A DNA stretch of 64,000 nt from Stenocarpella maydis (taxonomy: Eukaryota > Ascomycota > Sordariomycetes > Diaporthales > Diaporthaceae): contig NQMI01000079.1 in NCBI GenBank assembly GCA_002270565.1, forward strand, positions 151,043 through 215,042, written 5' to 3'. Below are positions 35,298-45,074 of this stretch, piece after piece. The notes beneath the pieces are model-generated. The model was not told the origin of the DNA. It searched no databases and saw nothing but the letters and a program-made list of their open reading frames with translations. Position 1 is the first letter of the stretch, and every line of letters begins with the position of its first letter. Made by a program: the position numbers and the translations under genes.

Positions 35298-38200
35298 ATG
35301 AAGCGAAGCCACCCACAGAATACCACTCCTCCAAAGTCAAGCATCGTGTCAAGGAGTTCTTTTACTTCAAGTGCTTCTCAGATCCCTCGACTCGGGACAG
35401 AAACCGACACCAGCACACCCTCTGCACCGCCGTCCAAGCTACGCCGAGGAGGTTCGAGGTTGTTATCTGCTCTAAAGTCGCTTGCTAGTCGCACACACGG
35501 TGAGCTCCGTCCTGGGACTATTGTGGTGCGCTGAGCATAGGGCTGACTCTTGTCTTGTCTCTGCCCAGCATCCACACTATCCGGGGCTGTTGATGTTCAG
35601 ACTAATTCGGGCTACGTGAACGATAGTCCCTCAGCTCAAAGCGAAACGAAGCCAGGACACGTAGATGAAGACTCCTCCAAGACCGAACTGAGATTGCCGA
35701 GAATGGCATCGACTGTCTTACGTGCTCCCAATGAGCCCACAATTGTCTGTCGGCCTTTGGTCAAGGCACGACCTCCTCTCCAGGCTTAGGAGGCCGCCGC
35801 AGGCAAGTTCCACATGCCGCCTCAGCATCATAACATGGGATCATCAAGCTCATCCCCCAAATCGAGCCCGACTTCAAGCATATACACCGTCAAACAGTCT
35901 GACTCCACCGGAAAGACCTCGGTTGGGTCCAAAGCCTCTTCCAGCAACTCCTCTGAGAAGAAAAGCCCCCTAGCCAGGTGGAAGTCCCAGCAGTATGCCC
36001 CGTTGGCTGTACCAGATACTGCCAATGGCAGTCTTGACACGATCGAGGAGAAGGATGCCGAAGCTGAAATTACGCCCACAGTCGCCACTGTTGAGAGGGC
36101 CGCCGCAGCCAAAATCTACCTTGAGACCTATTTTGATGAGCGCCTAGCTAAGCCCAACCCGCGCGAGGTGCGCATGCGCCTGCTGGACAGCGAGATTTGG
36201 CAAATGGGTGCCGCGGTCCCCGAGGCCGAGAAGGACAGGCTGAGACGCCAGCTCTGTCGCAATGAGTCCAACCACTTGCGAGAGACTCGGGCCGTGAAGG
36301 CACGAACCTTGAAAGCCCTGGAAGAGGGAAGAGGCACTGCCTCTTCATGCTGCAGTGACTACCAGGTGGTCAAAGCCCTAGGCAAAGGCAGCTTTGGAGT
36401 GGTCAGGCTGGTCCGAGAGAAGCTCAAGACCGGGGAGAACCAGCACAACAGGAGGGTGTATGCAATGAAAGTCATCCGCAAGTCTGGCATGCTTCGAACA
36501 AGCCAAGAAGGCCACCTCAGGGCGGAGAGGGACTTCCTCGTCGCCTCCGAGGGATCCAGATGGTATATACTAGTGAGTTCAACAAGGAGTGCAATCATTT
36601 TGCTGACAACCACAACAGGGTCGTACCGTTGATTGCAAGCTTTCAAGACGTTTCGAATCTTTACCTGGTCATGGAGTACATGCCCGGCGGAGACTTCCTC
36701 GGCCTTCTCATTAGAGAAAATATTCTCAGTGAGCCGGTCGCACGCTTCTACATTGCCGAGATGATTGTTTGTGTCGAAGAGGCCCACGCACTGCGTTGCA
36801 TCCACCGAGACATCAAGCCCGACAATTTCCTCGTGTCTGCGTCGGGGCACCTGAAAATATCAGACTTTGGCCTGGCATTCAATGGACACTGGTCCCATGA
36901 TTCTGCCTATTACCAGGCCAGTCGTTACTCCATCGTCCAGAAGCTGAACCTCAAGGTCGACGGTGACGATCAGGACAAGCAGGATGCCCAGACCTTTTCA
37001 CACAATGTCAAATGGAGTTCGAACATCATGACGAGCCTCAACAAGCACGAAAGGAAGAGCTTTGACGACGGCGAGCCTCTGTTGCAGTGGCGGAACCGAT
37101 GCGGGATGAGGACGTCGGCCAAGTCAGTGGTGGGAACCAGCCAATATATGGCCCCGGAGGTGGTGCAAGGAGCCGCGTACGATGGCCGCTGCGACTGGTG
37201 GAGCATTGGTGTCATCCTGTACGAATGCTTGTACGGCCATACTCCGTTTCTTGCCGATGAAAGACAGCACACAAAGCAGAATATCCTGGTAGGTGGCAAC
37301 CGCTGCATCGCCCGAGGGACGTCCGAGAGAGACTGACTTTGGGGCACGCCCAGAACTATCGCTCCACCTTCTCATTCCCTTCTCGTCCGCTTGTATCCGG
37401 CCGCTGCCAGCACCTCATTGCCAGCCTCATCCAAGAGCCAGCAACTCGACTGTGTAGCCACCGGTACCAGTACAAGGACATGCAGCAACGGTCGCAGCCC
37501 GTTACCGGCGGCGGCGCTAGGACCAACCAGGCCTTTACAGACCTTTTCGTGTTCCCCTACGATGCCGAAGACATCAAGGCCCACAAATGGTTCAAAGACG
37601 TCCCTTGGGAGAGGCTTCATGAGCTTGACCCGCCATTTGTCCCATTGCTTCGATCGACCGACGACACACACTACTTCGACGACGAGGAGCCCATCACGGA
37701 TCTATCCGACACCGAGGATGAAGATGATGATGAGGCACCATCCCAGCCGGAGAGTTTAGCACCTGCCATCGACAGGGACGCAGTTGACAGCCTGGACGGC
37801 GCGGCTGCTGGCGGGCCTATCGTCCAGAAGGTGCATAAGGCTATACCAGACCCTGGCTCATCCGCTGCCACGACCGTCAATCACACCCATTTGCCGGGAA
37901 CCTCGAAATCAACCCCACCCTCCCCAGCTCGGGGAAAGGCGCAGTCATCTGCAACACCGAAGGCTCCCGCCACGCCCGTCGTCGCGGCGGCGGGAACTGG
38001 AGCCGCCAGCGTGGTGGCTGACGCTTCCAGGAAGCGTGCTGAACGTGAGGCTCTCCTCGCCAAGACGCTGCAGCCCTTTGACCGCGCCATCCAGGCAGCG
38101 GTACGGTCCTGGCTCAACGTCCCATATGACAGTCTGCGCCTCCGCAACTTCGAAATGCAGGTGGACGCTGAGCCCGGGCTGCGAGAGACAGAGCGCGATA

Positions 38201-38547
38201 CACTAAAGGCGCTGGTGCGCGTATACGGCAAGAAGGAGAAGAAGCGCCCGCGAGATCGTCTGCTGCGAGATCCTGCAACGAAGCGGGTCGCCATGGAACT
38301 GAGGAAGAAGACGGCCTTTATAGGGTATGACTGGAAGCGGATACAGGCCCATCCGCAAGCAGAAATACAGATGTGGACGACGACACTGGCGGTTCGTCGC
38401 AGCCCGACAAGCACTGGCATGAGCATGCCAGCCGAGTCCCCCTCAGGCACAGCCGCAGGCAGTGGAGTGAGCCTGGCGCCTCCACCTGGTTTGGAACACA
38501 TTGCCCCTCCAAGACCGTTCAAGCCGGGGAGGATGAGCATAGATTGA
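35298..38547 (+). CDS. AGC protein kinase of the NDR family (Ppk35-like)
   Basis: Serine/threonine kinase of the NDR/LATS branch, which controls polarity and mitotic exit in fungi. Exons are 35298-35499, 35569-35744, 35790-36562, 36619-37288 and 37354-38547, giving 1004 residues. The part from 35814 on is firm; the two upstream exons and the unusually short 45-nt intron at 35745-35789 are inferred from phase and composition. Kinase landmarks: GKGSFGVV near 322, YAMKVIRK with the catalytic Lys near 352, HRDIKPDN near 446, DFG near 464, activation loop SVVGTSQYMAPEVV near 556-565. An NDR-type insert (QASRYSIVQKLNL...) lies between DFG and APE. The preceding helical region (ETYFDERLAKPNPREVRMRLLDSEIW) matches the MOB-binding area. 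The tail includes an acidic low-complexity region and ends with RDRLLRDPATKRVAMELRK...FIGYDWKR, the conserved C-terminal segment of these kinases. Confidence 0.87.
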
Positions 38548-38935
38548 GCGAGCTATGCGTGGTGCATGCTTGTGCATTGGGCCTCAATTCGCGTGACTAC
38601 CTGCTTCCACTTGTGGCAGGGGAGGTTGCCGTTTCCAGTACTACATGGTGTAGCTCTACGGGGGAGAGGATGCAAAGGGAAACAATAATAGGATGAATAC
38701 GAATAGACAGGCAAGCTCTCGGCAGTGGAGCCATAGAGATCGCAGGGTCTAGAGAACAGTATGAATAGACCGTATTCACTTGTTGCCTAATTAATAGATT
38801 AATATCCTTTCCCCATTTCCTGGGGTAACGTGGCATTGTACGTGGACACCCACCCTTGGGTATATACACCAGCATCCTGAGATGCACCATGTGGTGAGGC
38901 TGCAGCCTCGGCTCGATGAGACTCGTCGCTATTAC
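38548..38935. other. convergent spacer, kinase / isc1
   Basis: About 390 bp of AT-richer 3' flank with TTAATAGATTAATA near 38790-38803. No gene was seen. Confidence 0.5.
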
Positions 38936-40822
38936 TCATGACTTGAACCCGCCGGCCTCCTCGACAACACCGTGGCGGCCACCACCCGCCGCCAACGCCC
39001 TGGCATTCCTCAGCTCCCACTCGTACTCCTTGAGCGCCCTCTGCTCGCTACCCCTGAAGAACAACAGGGCCATCAGCCCGTCGACGCAGCCGGCCACGAG
39101 ACCGAGGCTGCTCAGGAGCACGAGCACAAAGTTGACGGCGTGGTTCTGGGAATGCGTGAGCCCGCCTCGGCCGCCGTGGGCGGGGACAAACCACACGGCG
39201 ATGTAGCAGGCGATGGTGACGAGCACCCAGGAGCCAAAGTGCAGGGCGCGGTGGGAGGCCTGGGCGGCCTCGCGGGCCTGGTAGGCCTCGAGGGCGGTGA
39301 TGAGCCCGTCAAAGTCCTCGGGCCGCTGGCCGAAGGGCGCCGGGTACGGGAGGAACAGGGACGGCGGCTCGTCGTCGCGGCCTGCGGGCGAGGGCCCGAG
39401 CGACGAGAGGAGCTGGGCGTCGTGGTCTGCTGCTGCGGCGGCGGCGTCGTTGGGGCTGGCTGAGTGGCGGCTTCGGGGCCGCTGGACGAAGGAGGTGCGC
39501 GTGGAGGATGGGGTCGGGGTCTGGAGCTCAAGGAAGGCGCCGTTGGCGGGGCTGGCGGGGGAGCTGGCGTGGGGCCCGGGGCCCTCGTCCTCCTTATTAT
39601 TGGTGGTGGTGGTGGTGTTGGTGGTGGTGGTGGTGGTGGTGGTGGTGTTGGTGGTGATGTTGTCGAGGCCGCTGTGGCGATCGTGGCGGGGTCGGTGCGG
39701 CGGGAGTGTGGACGTGCGGAACGCCGACAGCGACGACGTGGCGCCGGGGGGGAGCGGCCACTTGAGGCTGGCGGCCTCGGCGGCGCCGCGGGTGGTGGTG
39801 TGGAAAGATAGCGTCGCCTCGACCGAGAAGTGGTCCGACAGGCTGCAGCCCAGGTCCGGGTGGCGCGCCGTCATGCCGACGCGGGCGTCGCGGACGACCC
39901 AGCCGCCGACGACGCCGTCCTCGAGCTCGCGCGGGCCGGTGCTGGCGAAGACGTAGTCCAGGCGCTTGCCGCGCGGGTCCGGGCGGGCCGGGTCGATACC
40001 GATGATGGGTCTCCCGCGGCCGAGTTTCTTCTGCTCGGACGAGGGCCAGCGCCAGGTGTTGAAGACGCTGTTGGAGGTGACGCCGTTGGCGACGAGGTTG
40101 AACTCGGCCGTGGGCACGGGCCTGCCCCTCGCCCTCTCGGCGTCGTCCTGGGAGCAGCCCAGGCTCGAGTCCGGGTAGAGGACGCGCCAGACGTCGCGCA
40201 CGGGGGCGCGGCCCGTGATGATGCGGTGGGCGGGCGACAGAGGGGTCATGTTGAAGTCGCCGGCGGCGACGACGAGGTGGCCGCGCTCGGCTGCGCCGCG
40301 CAGGAGCTTTGCGAGCTGCCATGCCTGGGCGTCGCGGTGGACGCGGTACGTGTCGCCGCGGTCCGTGTCGTACGGGGCGTGGGTATGTGTGTTGAAGACC
40401 TCGATGATGTCGCCGTGCTGGGGCCCGTAGCGCAGGCGGGCGCAGGCGACGCCCTTGCCGACGTACCAGTCGCCGCGCCAGAAGGCGGTGGGGCGGCCGT
40501 TGAGGGCGTAGGGCACCATGGACGACTCCTCGATGGGCCAGCGCGCCAGGATGGCCAGCCCTCCACCAAAGGCGCCGCTGTGGTAGAACTTGGCGTACGG
40601 CAGGACGGCCGAGGTCTCGCGGCGGACCGCGAGGTAGTCAGCGTGGGCCCATAGCTCCTGCAGGCAGACGATGTCGGGCGTGGGAGAGGCGCGCGCGACC
40701 TGCCTGCCAATCTCGCGCAGGCGGGGCTGGCGCAGCTTGGAAATGTTGAACTTGAGGCCCCAGCAGTTGAGGGTGGTGATGTTGACCTCCGGGGGCGGTG
40801 GGTGAGGATGCGGGTGGTCCAT
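38936..40822 (-). CDS. isc1: inositol phosphosphingolipid phospholipase C (Isc1, neutral sphingomyelinase family)
   Basis: Hydrolyses complex sphingolipids (inositol phosphoceramides) to ceramide at ER or mitochondrial membranes. It is an intronless frame of 628 residues from ATG 40822. The endonuclease/exonuclease/phosphatase fold motifs are in order: ITTLNCWGL, CLQELW (metal-binding Glu), GGGLAILARWPI, FNTHTHAPY, the GDFNMTP catalytic Asp/Asn motif, and SDHFSVEATL with the catalytic His near residue 340. A low-complexity Thr/Asn linker encoded by an ACC/CAC microsatellite (about 39600-39660) separates this from the C-terminus. There two transmembrane helices (WVLVTIACYIAVWFV and NFVLVLLSSLGLVAGCVDGLMALLFF) match the membrane anchor of yeast Isc1. 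It is divergent from swd3. Confidence 0.95.
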   Translation of the reverse strand: MDHPHPHPPPPEVNITTLNCWGLKFNISKLRQPRLREIGRQVARASPTPDIVCLQELWAHADYLAVRRETSAVLPYAKFYHSGAFGGGLAILARWPIEESSMVPYALNGRPTAFWRGDWYVGKGVACARLRYGPQHGDIIEVFNTHTHAPYDTDRGDTYRVHRDAQAWQLAKLLRGAAERGHLVVAAGDFNMTPLSPAHRIITGRAPVRDVWRVLYPDSSLGCSQDDAERARGRPVPTAEFNLVANGVTSNSVFNTWRWPSSEQKKLGRGRPIIGIDPARPDPRGKRLDYVFASTGPRELEDGVVGGWVVRDARVGMTARHPDLGCSLSDHFSVEATLSFHTTTRGAAEAASLKWPLPPGATSSLSAFRTSTLPPHRPRHDRHSGLDNITTNTTTTTTTTTNTTTTTNNKEDEGPGPHASSPASPANGAFLELQTPTPSSTRTSFVQRPRSRHSASPNDAAAAAADHDAQLLSSLGPSPAGRDDEPPSLFLPYPAPFGQRPEDFDGLITALEAYQAREAAQASHRALHFGSWVLVTIACYIAVWFVPAHGGRGGLTHSQNHAVNFVLVLLSSLGLVAGCVDGLMALLFFRGSEQRALKEYEWELRNARALAAGGGRHGVVEEAGGFKS

Positions 40823-41946
40823 GATGATGAGACTGGGCCAGTGGCTGGCTGGCCAGCTGGCTGGGGCTGGCTGGTCAGAGGCCAGGTGAGGGAGACGTAC
40901 GGATACGGAGATGAAGAGGTGCGAGTGTACGAGAGCGGCCGGTAAGGCCGAGAGAGAGAGAGAGAGAGCAGGCGAGGTAGTAATAATAATGCCTAGGCGC
41001 CCAGGTAGGGTGAGAGGCGCGGAGAGCTAGGAGGCGGGTCAATCAGCATTTGGCAGTGATAACAACCACGGCATCGCGAATCACGCACCGCATATCACCA
41101 CGTAGTAGTCCTGTCGTGTCTGTCCGGGTGTCTCGTCTTTTGAGGCCTGCAAGGCACGCCTCGGACGGACGGTTGGATGCATCACTGGCGGATTTTATCA
41201 TGCTGCGGGTGGGAAGGGGAGGCAACCCATGTGATACGATGGGCCAGCCGGGACCAGATTCGGATGGGTGGTAGCCTGAGACGGGGAGAGAGAGCCTATC
41301 TGGCATGCTCCGTACGCTACCTGGGTATATCAAAAGGCGGCTTATGATTCTTGGGTACGACTTCTCGCGTCGATATTGAAACCAGGTGCTGGCCCCAGAG
41401 TCACCCTTGCTAACAAACTGGCAGACGTGTGACCCGGTGTCCAGGCTTGCCAGGATAGAACGTGCAATGCGATTTGGCTTCTGGGGATGCCTGCAGAGGT
41501 GAAGAGCTTCCCCGCTCTTAATCTGCCTGCAGTATTGCGATTAGATACTACCTAGTGTACATGCTTGTAGTGCATGTACATGTAGTGTACATGCCCGCTC
41601 TCCCGAGGTGTGCCCACCGGGTTGCAGGGGGCGATTTTAAGCTCCAACCATACTAGTGTACCGAGTACATGTACTATGTAGTGTGTACTCCGTGGATACC
41701 ATGTACCTCAAGACGTCACCAGAGAGCCCCTGGCAGGCCTGGCCTAGCCCCCCCCGTCCTGCAGCCATCCTGCCGAGACCCTTGTGCCACACCACACCGG
41801 GTACGTCTCCTTCTGCCTGCCGCCAAAAGACTGGCCCAGCTTTGGGCATCTGCCTGCTGCTTGCTACTTCTGGCGCCCTGCCTTCGACAGTTCCAAACAG
41901 CACACGTACACGCACCCTTCGCTTCAGGATCCAGACATACACCGCA
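40823..41946. promoter_or_regulatory. divergent promoter region, isc1 / swd3
   Basis: About 1.1 kb. It includes a (GA)n tract at 40950-40968 in the isc1 leader and a cluster of TGTACATG-type palindromic words at 41553-41690 on the swd3 side. The frame upstream of the swd3 start is open back to 41656 but is judged to be leader. Confidence 0.5.
40950..40968. repeat. (GA)n microsatellite in the isc1 leader
   Basis: Nine uninterrupted GA units about 130 nt upstream of the isc1 ATG; on the transcript strand this reads as a CT tract. Confidence 0.9.
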
Positions 41947-43868
41947 ATGTCAGATCCTGAGCTCGAGGAGCGCCCTCCCGCCCAGCCCTCCAAGCGGCGC
42001 AAGCGAAACGACGGCAGTACCGAGCACAGCTCCCCAGATTCAACCTCACAACACTCGCATCGCCGCAGCCTCTCCATACGCCATGGCAGACCAGGGACTC
42101 GCTCTCGCAGTACAGGCCCACAACACCATGAGGCAACTGGCCCCCGTGATCGCGCATACAGTCCGCCCTCGAGGTCGCCGTCACGCGACAGATCCAGGGC
42201 CACTTCGCGCTCAGACTCCACGTCGCAGTCGAGGTCCAGGTCGAGATCAAGATCAAGGTCGTCGCCCTCACGCTCGAGACTAGATTCCCGCTCAAGGTCG
42301 CACTCCAGATCCCGCTCTCGTTCTCGCTCGCGCTCGCGCACCTCGTCGGGGCGCACCCCTCACCGCTCGACATCCACCACACCATCCCACCCCTCGCAGA
42401 GGCCGCCGCGGCTCCGCCCAAACTTCCGACCCTCGCTCGAGCTGCGCGGCCACGAGAAGCCCATATCACAGGTGCGCATCTCCCCGGACGGGAGGTGGAT
42501 CGCCTCCGCCTCCGCGGACGCCACCGCCATGATCTGGGATGCCGAGACGGGCGCCCACATGGACACCTTCGTCGGCCACATGGCCGGCGTGTCATGCCTG
42601 GCCTGGAGCCCCGACAGCGAGACCCTCGCCACCGGCTCCGACGACAAGGCCATCCGCCTGTGGAACAGGACCACCGGCGACCCGGCCCACGCTGGCGGCA
42701 CCGACGACAACGCCGCCATCAGCAGGATCGGCACCAGCGCTAGGGGCATCGGGGGGCGCACTGGAGATGCAGGCGTCAGGGGGAGCGGGGGGAGAAAACC
42801 CTTGCTGGGCCACCATAACTATCTATACTGCCTCGCCTTCAGCCCAAAGGGCAACATACTCGCGAGCGGGAGCTACGATGAGGCCGTCTTCCTGTGGGAT
42901 GTGCGCGCGGGGAGACTGATGCGGAGCCTGCCCGCGCATAGCGACCCTGTGAGCGGCATCGACTTTTGTCTGGATGGCACGCTGGTGGCGAGCTGCTCCA
43001 CAGATGGGTTGATGTAGGTCTCCCATCCCTCCCGGTCTCTTAACTGCCATGTGCTTTGATCTCGACGCACAGCTCACACAGCGACAGCCGCATCTGGGAT
43101 ACCGCCACCGGCCAGTGCCTCCGCACCCTCGTCCACGAGGACAACCCCTCCGCCAGCTCCGTCTGCTTCTCGCCCAACGGCCGGTTCGTCCTGGCCAGCT
43201 ACACCGACTCGTGCGTCCGCCTGTGGGACTTCATCAACATGCCCTGCGCAGTGAAGAAGACGTACCAGGGCCACATCAACGAGTGCTACTCAATAGGTGG
43301 CTGCTTCGGAGTGATACGGCGACGGCCCAGGATCGCTCGCAAGCCCGCGCAGGACGGCCACAACGGCAAGCTTGATGGCGAACGGGAGGAGGTGGCAGTC
43401 AACGGCGAGCAGGATGAGGAAGGAGACTACGACGACGTCGAGGGCGTCCCCTTTGTCGCGTCAGCGAGCGAGGATGGCGACGTTGTCATGTGGGACGTCC
43501 GCTCCAAGGAGATTTTGCAGCGTATCCCCCGCGCGCATGATGGCGTCTGCTTCTGGGTCGACGTCCACAGCCCCTCGGGCACTATGGTCACCTGCGGCTA
43601 TGACAAGCGCATCGTGGTCCACCGCCACAAGTACCCTGATCCGGAGCCCGAGGACGACAGGGCCCTCGCGGGCAGGGGCGTGAACGGGGCGTATCCACCT
43701 GCCGGCGACGAAGAGGACACCGTATCGGCGCATCGCGACATGGGAGACGAGGCTGTGTTTGGCCGGGTCAACGGTGAGAACGGACATGCCCTTGGCGAGG
43801 AAAACTTGGGGGGTGGAGAGGAGACGGTGGATGCTACGGTTGACGGGGACGTCCCGATGAGCGAATAG
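41947..43868 (+). CDS. swd3: COMPASS subunit Swd3 / WDR5-like WD40 protein with SR-rich N-terminus
   Basis: WD40 scaffold of the Set1/COMPASS histone H3K4 methyltransferase. Two exons, 41947-43013 and 43088-43868, give 615 residues with a GTAGGT donor in phase 2; the join restores DGLIRIWDTATGQCLRTL. Residues ~1-155 are disordered, with KRRKR and a long Ser-Arg dipeptide region (SRSRSRSRSR style, about residues 75-135). The propeller starts near 165 (LRGHEKPISQVRISPDGRWIASAS). WDR5-type blades follow, including GSYDEAVFLWDVRAGRLMRSLPAHSDPVSGIDF and NPSASSVCFSPNGRFVLASY. Insertions are present in the loop after blade 2 (GGTDDNAAISRIG...) and after blade 5 (acidic EQDEEGDYDD). An acidic tail ends DVPMSE. 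I chose MSDPELEE as start because the upstream in-frame sequence has no coding bias. Confidence 0.9.
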
Positions 43869-44435
43869 GAGTAATTGCTCTGGACCTCTCATCAAGAAAC
43901 ATGCCCCAGGCACCGCTACTGGGGTTGGCCTACCCACCCCTGAAAGGGTTCAATAGACGTCGGAAAATAAGGATGACTGAACAGGAGATCAGCAGGAAAA
44001 AAGCATAGCGCAGGCGTTGAGGTTCTCCTTGCCGCGGTCGACCAGATGAGCGGATGCAAACTATCGAGGTGGCAGTTGCTCGGAACATGTGGACGTCGCA
44101 ATAACACACATCAAGTCAATCAATAACGTCAAAAGGGAAACTGATCAATTGTGCTTGTCTATCAAGGTGGGGGGGGGCGGGGGTTTATCTATCATAAAGT
44201 TCATGCAGTCGGTATTCGACGTACGCCTGGCGCTGTGCAGTTTGTCCCTGCGCCACCATCCGTGTACATGTAAGGAAAACACCCTTGTTTACGAAATCAC
44301 CAAGTACCTCCTGTAACGCAAGAGATACCTCGGAATACTGCCTGCCTTACTTGTTGAAACGCCAGGCTTGCTTGGTGTGGTTAGTGCCCATCGAAATGCA
44401 TGGGTCATCTAGACCGCGCCCCTCGCAGCGACTGG
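43869..44435. other. convergent spacer, swd3 / Ubr1 extension
   Basis: About 570 bp with a G-rich run near 44167-44182. No gene was seen. It begins right after the last stop of the Ubr1-linked extension frame. Confidence 0.5.
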
Positions 44436-45071
44436 TCATCTCAAATCGAGATCATCGTAGCCAACGTCCCCCGGCTCGTCATCAGGTGGCTCAGGATCTC
44501 CTCCCCCGCCTCCCCAGGGAAAAGGAACGCCCTCGGAGGCAGTGATGACGCCTCCAGTCTCATGGTCACTGTCATCTCCCCCAACGCTGGATGCATCCTG
44601 CCCGATATCATCATCAGAAACGCTCCGCAACCCACTCAGAAGCGCTTCGATGTCAACAGGTACCGGCGCCCAGCCGAACACAGGCGGCTGCCAGCCGTCC
44701 TCGTCGTTGTCCTCGTATTCGTCCTCATCATAGTCTTCTTCCTCCTCATTATTGCCCAGAACCCAGGGTGCACGGCCGGCGGTGGCCTGCAAGTTGTTCT
44801 CGTCAAAGGTCCAGGGGGCCATGCCGTCTGTGTCGCGCACGTCATCGCCAGGCGGCAGTAGAGGAGGGAATGGTTGGCGCATGAACTCGAGGAGAGCGTC
44901 CAGTCCGCGGAACGGGATGGCTACAGGAGGAGGACGGTGAGCCCATTCGAGGTCGACCGCCTCGCCTGCGTCGTCGCCGCCGCCGCCGCCGTCGTCCTCG
45001 TCCTCCTCCTCCTCCATGAACTCGTTCTCGAACTCCATTTCGTCCTCGAAATTTTCTTCACTACCATCTAG
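44436..45071 (-). CDS. in-frame acidic continuation of Ubr1 beyond its TGA stop
   Basis: Immediately after the ubr1 TGA (45074-45072) the same frame continues CTA GAT GGT and so on for 211 codons to TGA at 44438-44436. The residues begin LDGSEENFEDEMEFENEF and are strongly acidic (EEEEDEDD, EEEEDYDEDEYEDNDED). They include ordered-looking patches: LEWAHRPPPVAIPFRGLDALLEFM, PWTFDENNLQATAGRAPWVLG, and WQPPVFGWAPVPVDIEALLSGL. Codon choice is GC3-rich with very few rare codons, as in the Ubr1 body, so this is protein-coding sequence by composition. It could be reached by readthrough of the TGA-CTA-G stop or translated separately from ATG 45038, 34 nt after the stop. No splice pair that would bypass the stop is apparent. 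It has no cysteines, no membrane helix and no peroxisomal C-terminus. Confidence 0.7.
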   Translation of the reverse strand, partial: LDGSEENFEDEMEFENEFMEEEEDEDDGGGGGDDAGEAVDLEWAHRPPPVAIPFRGLDALLEFMRQPFPPLLPPGDDVRDTDGMAPWTFDENNLQATAGRAPWVLGNNEEEEDYDEDEYEDNDEDGWQPPVFGWAPVPVDIEALLSGLRSVSDDDIGQDASSVGGDDSDHETGGVITASEGVPFPWGGGGGDPEPPDDEPGDVGYDDLDLR

Positions 45072-45074
45072 TCA
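45069..45074 (-). promoter_or_regulatory. candidate stop-codon readthrough element TGA-CTA
   Basis: The hexamer TGA CTA (next base G) at the ubr1 stop is the consensus readthrough signal known from fungal peroxisomal GAPDH and PGK isoforms and several animal genes. It is followed by a long in-frame coding-like extension, which is what makes it worth noting. Confidence 0.6.

Noticed and set aside
39830..40654. 274-codon plus-strand frame opposite isc1
   Set aside because: Low-complexity Ala/Val/Arg translation produced by the complementary strand of a GC-rich gene.
41656..41946. In-frame 5' extension of swd3
   Set aside because: No coding bias, several weak ATGs and promoter-like palindromes; MSDPELEE is a better start.
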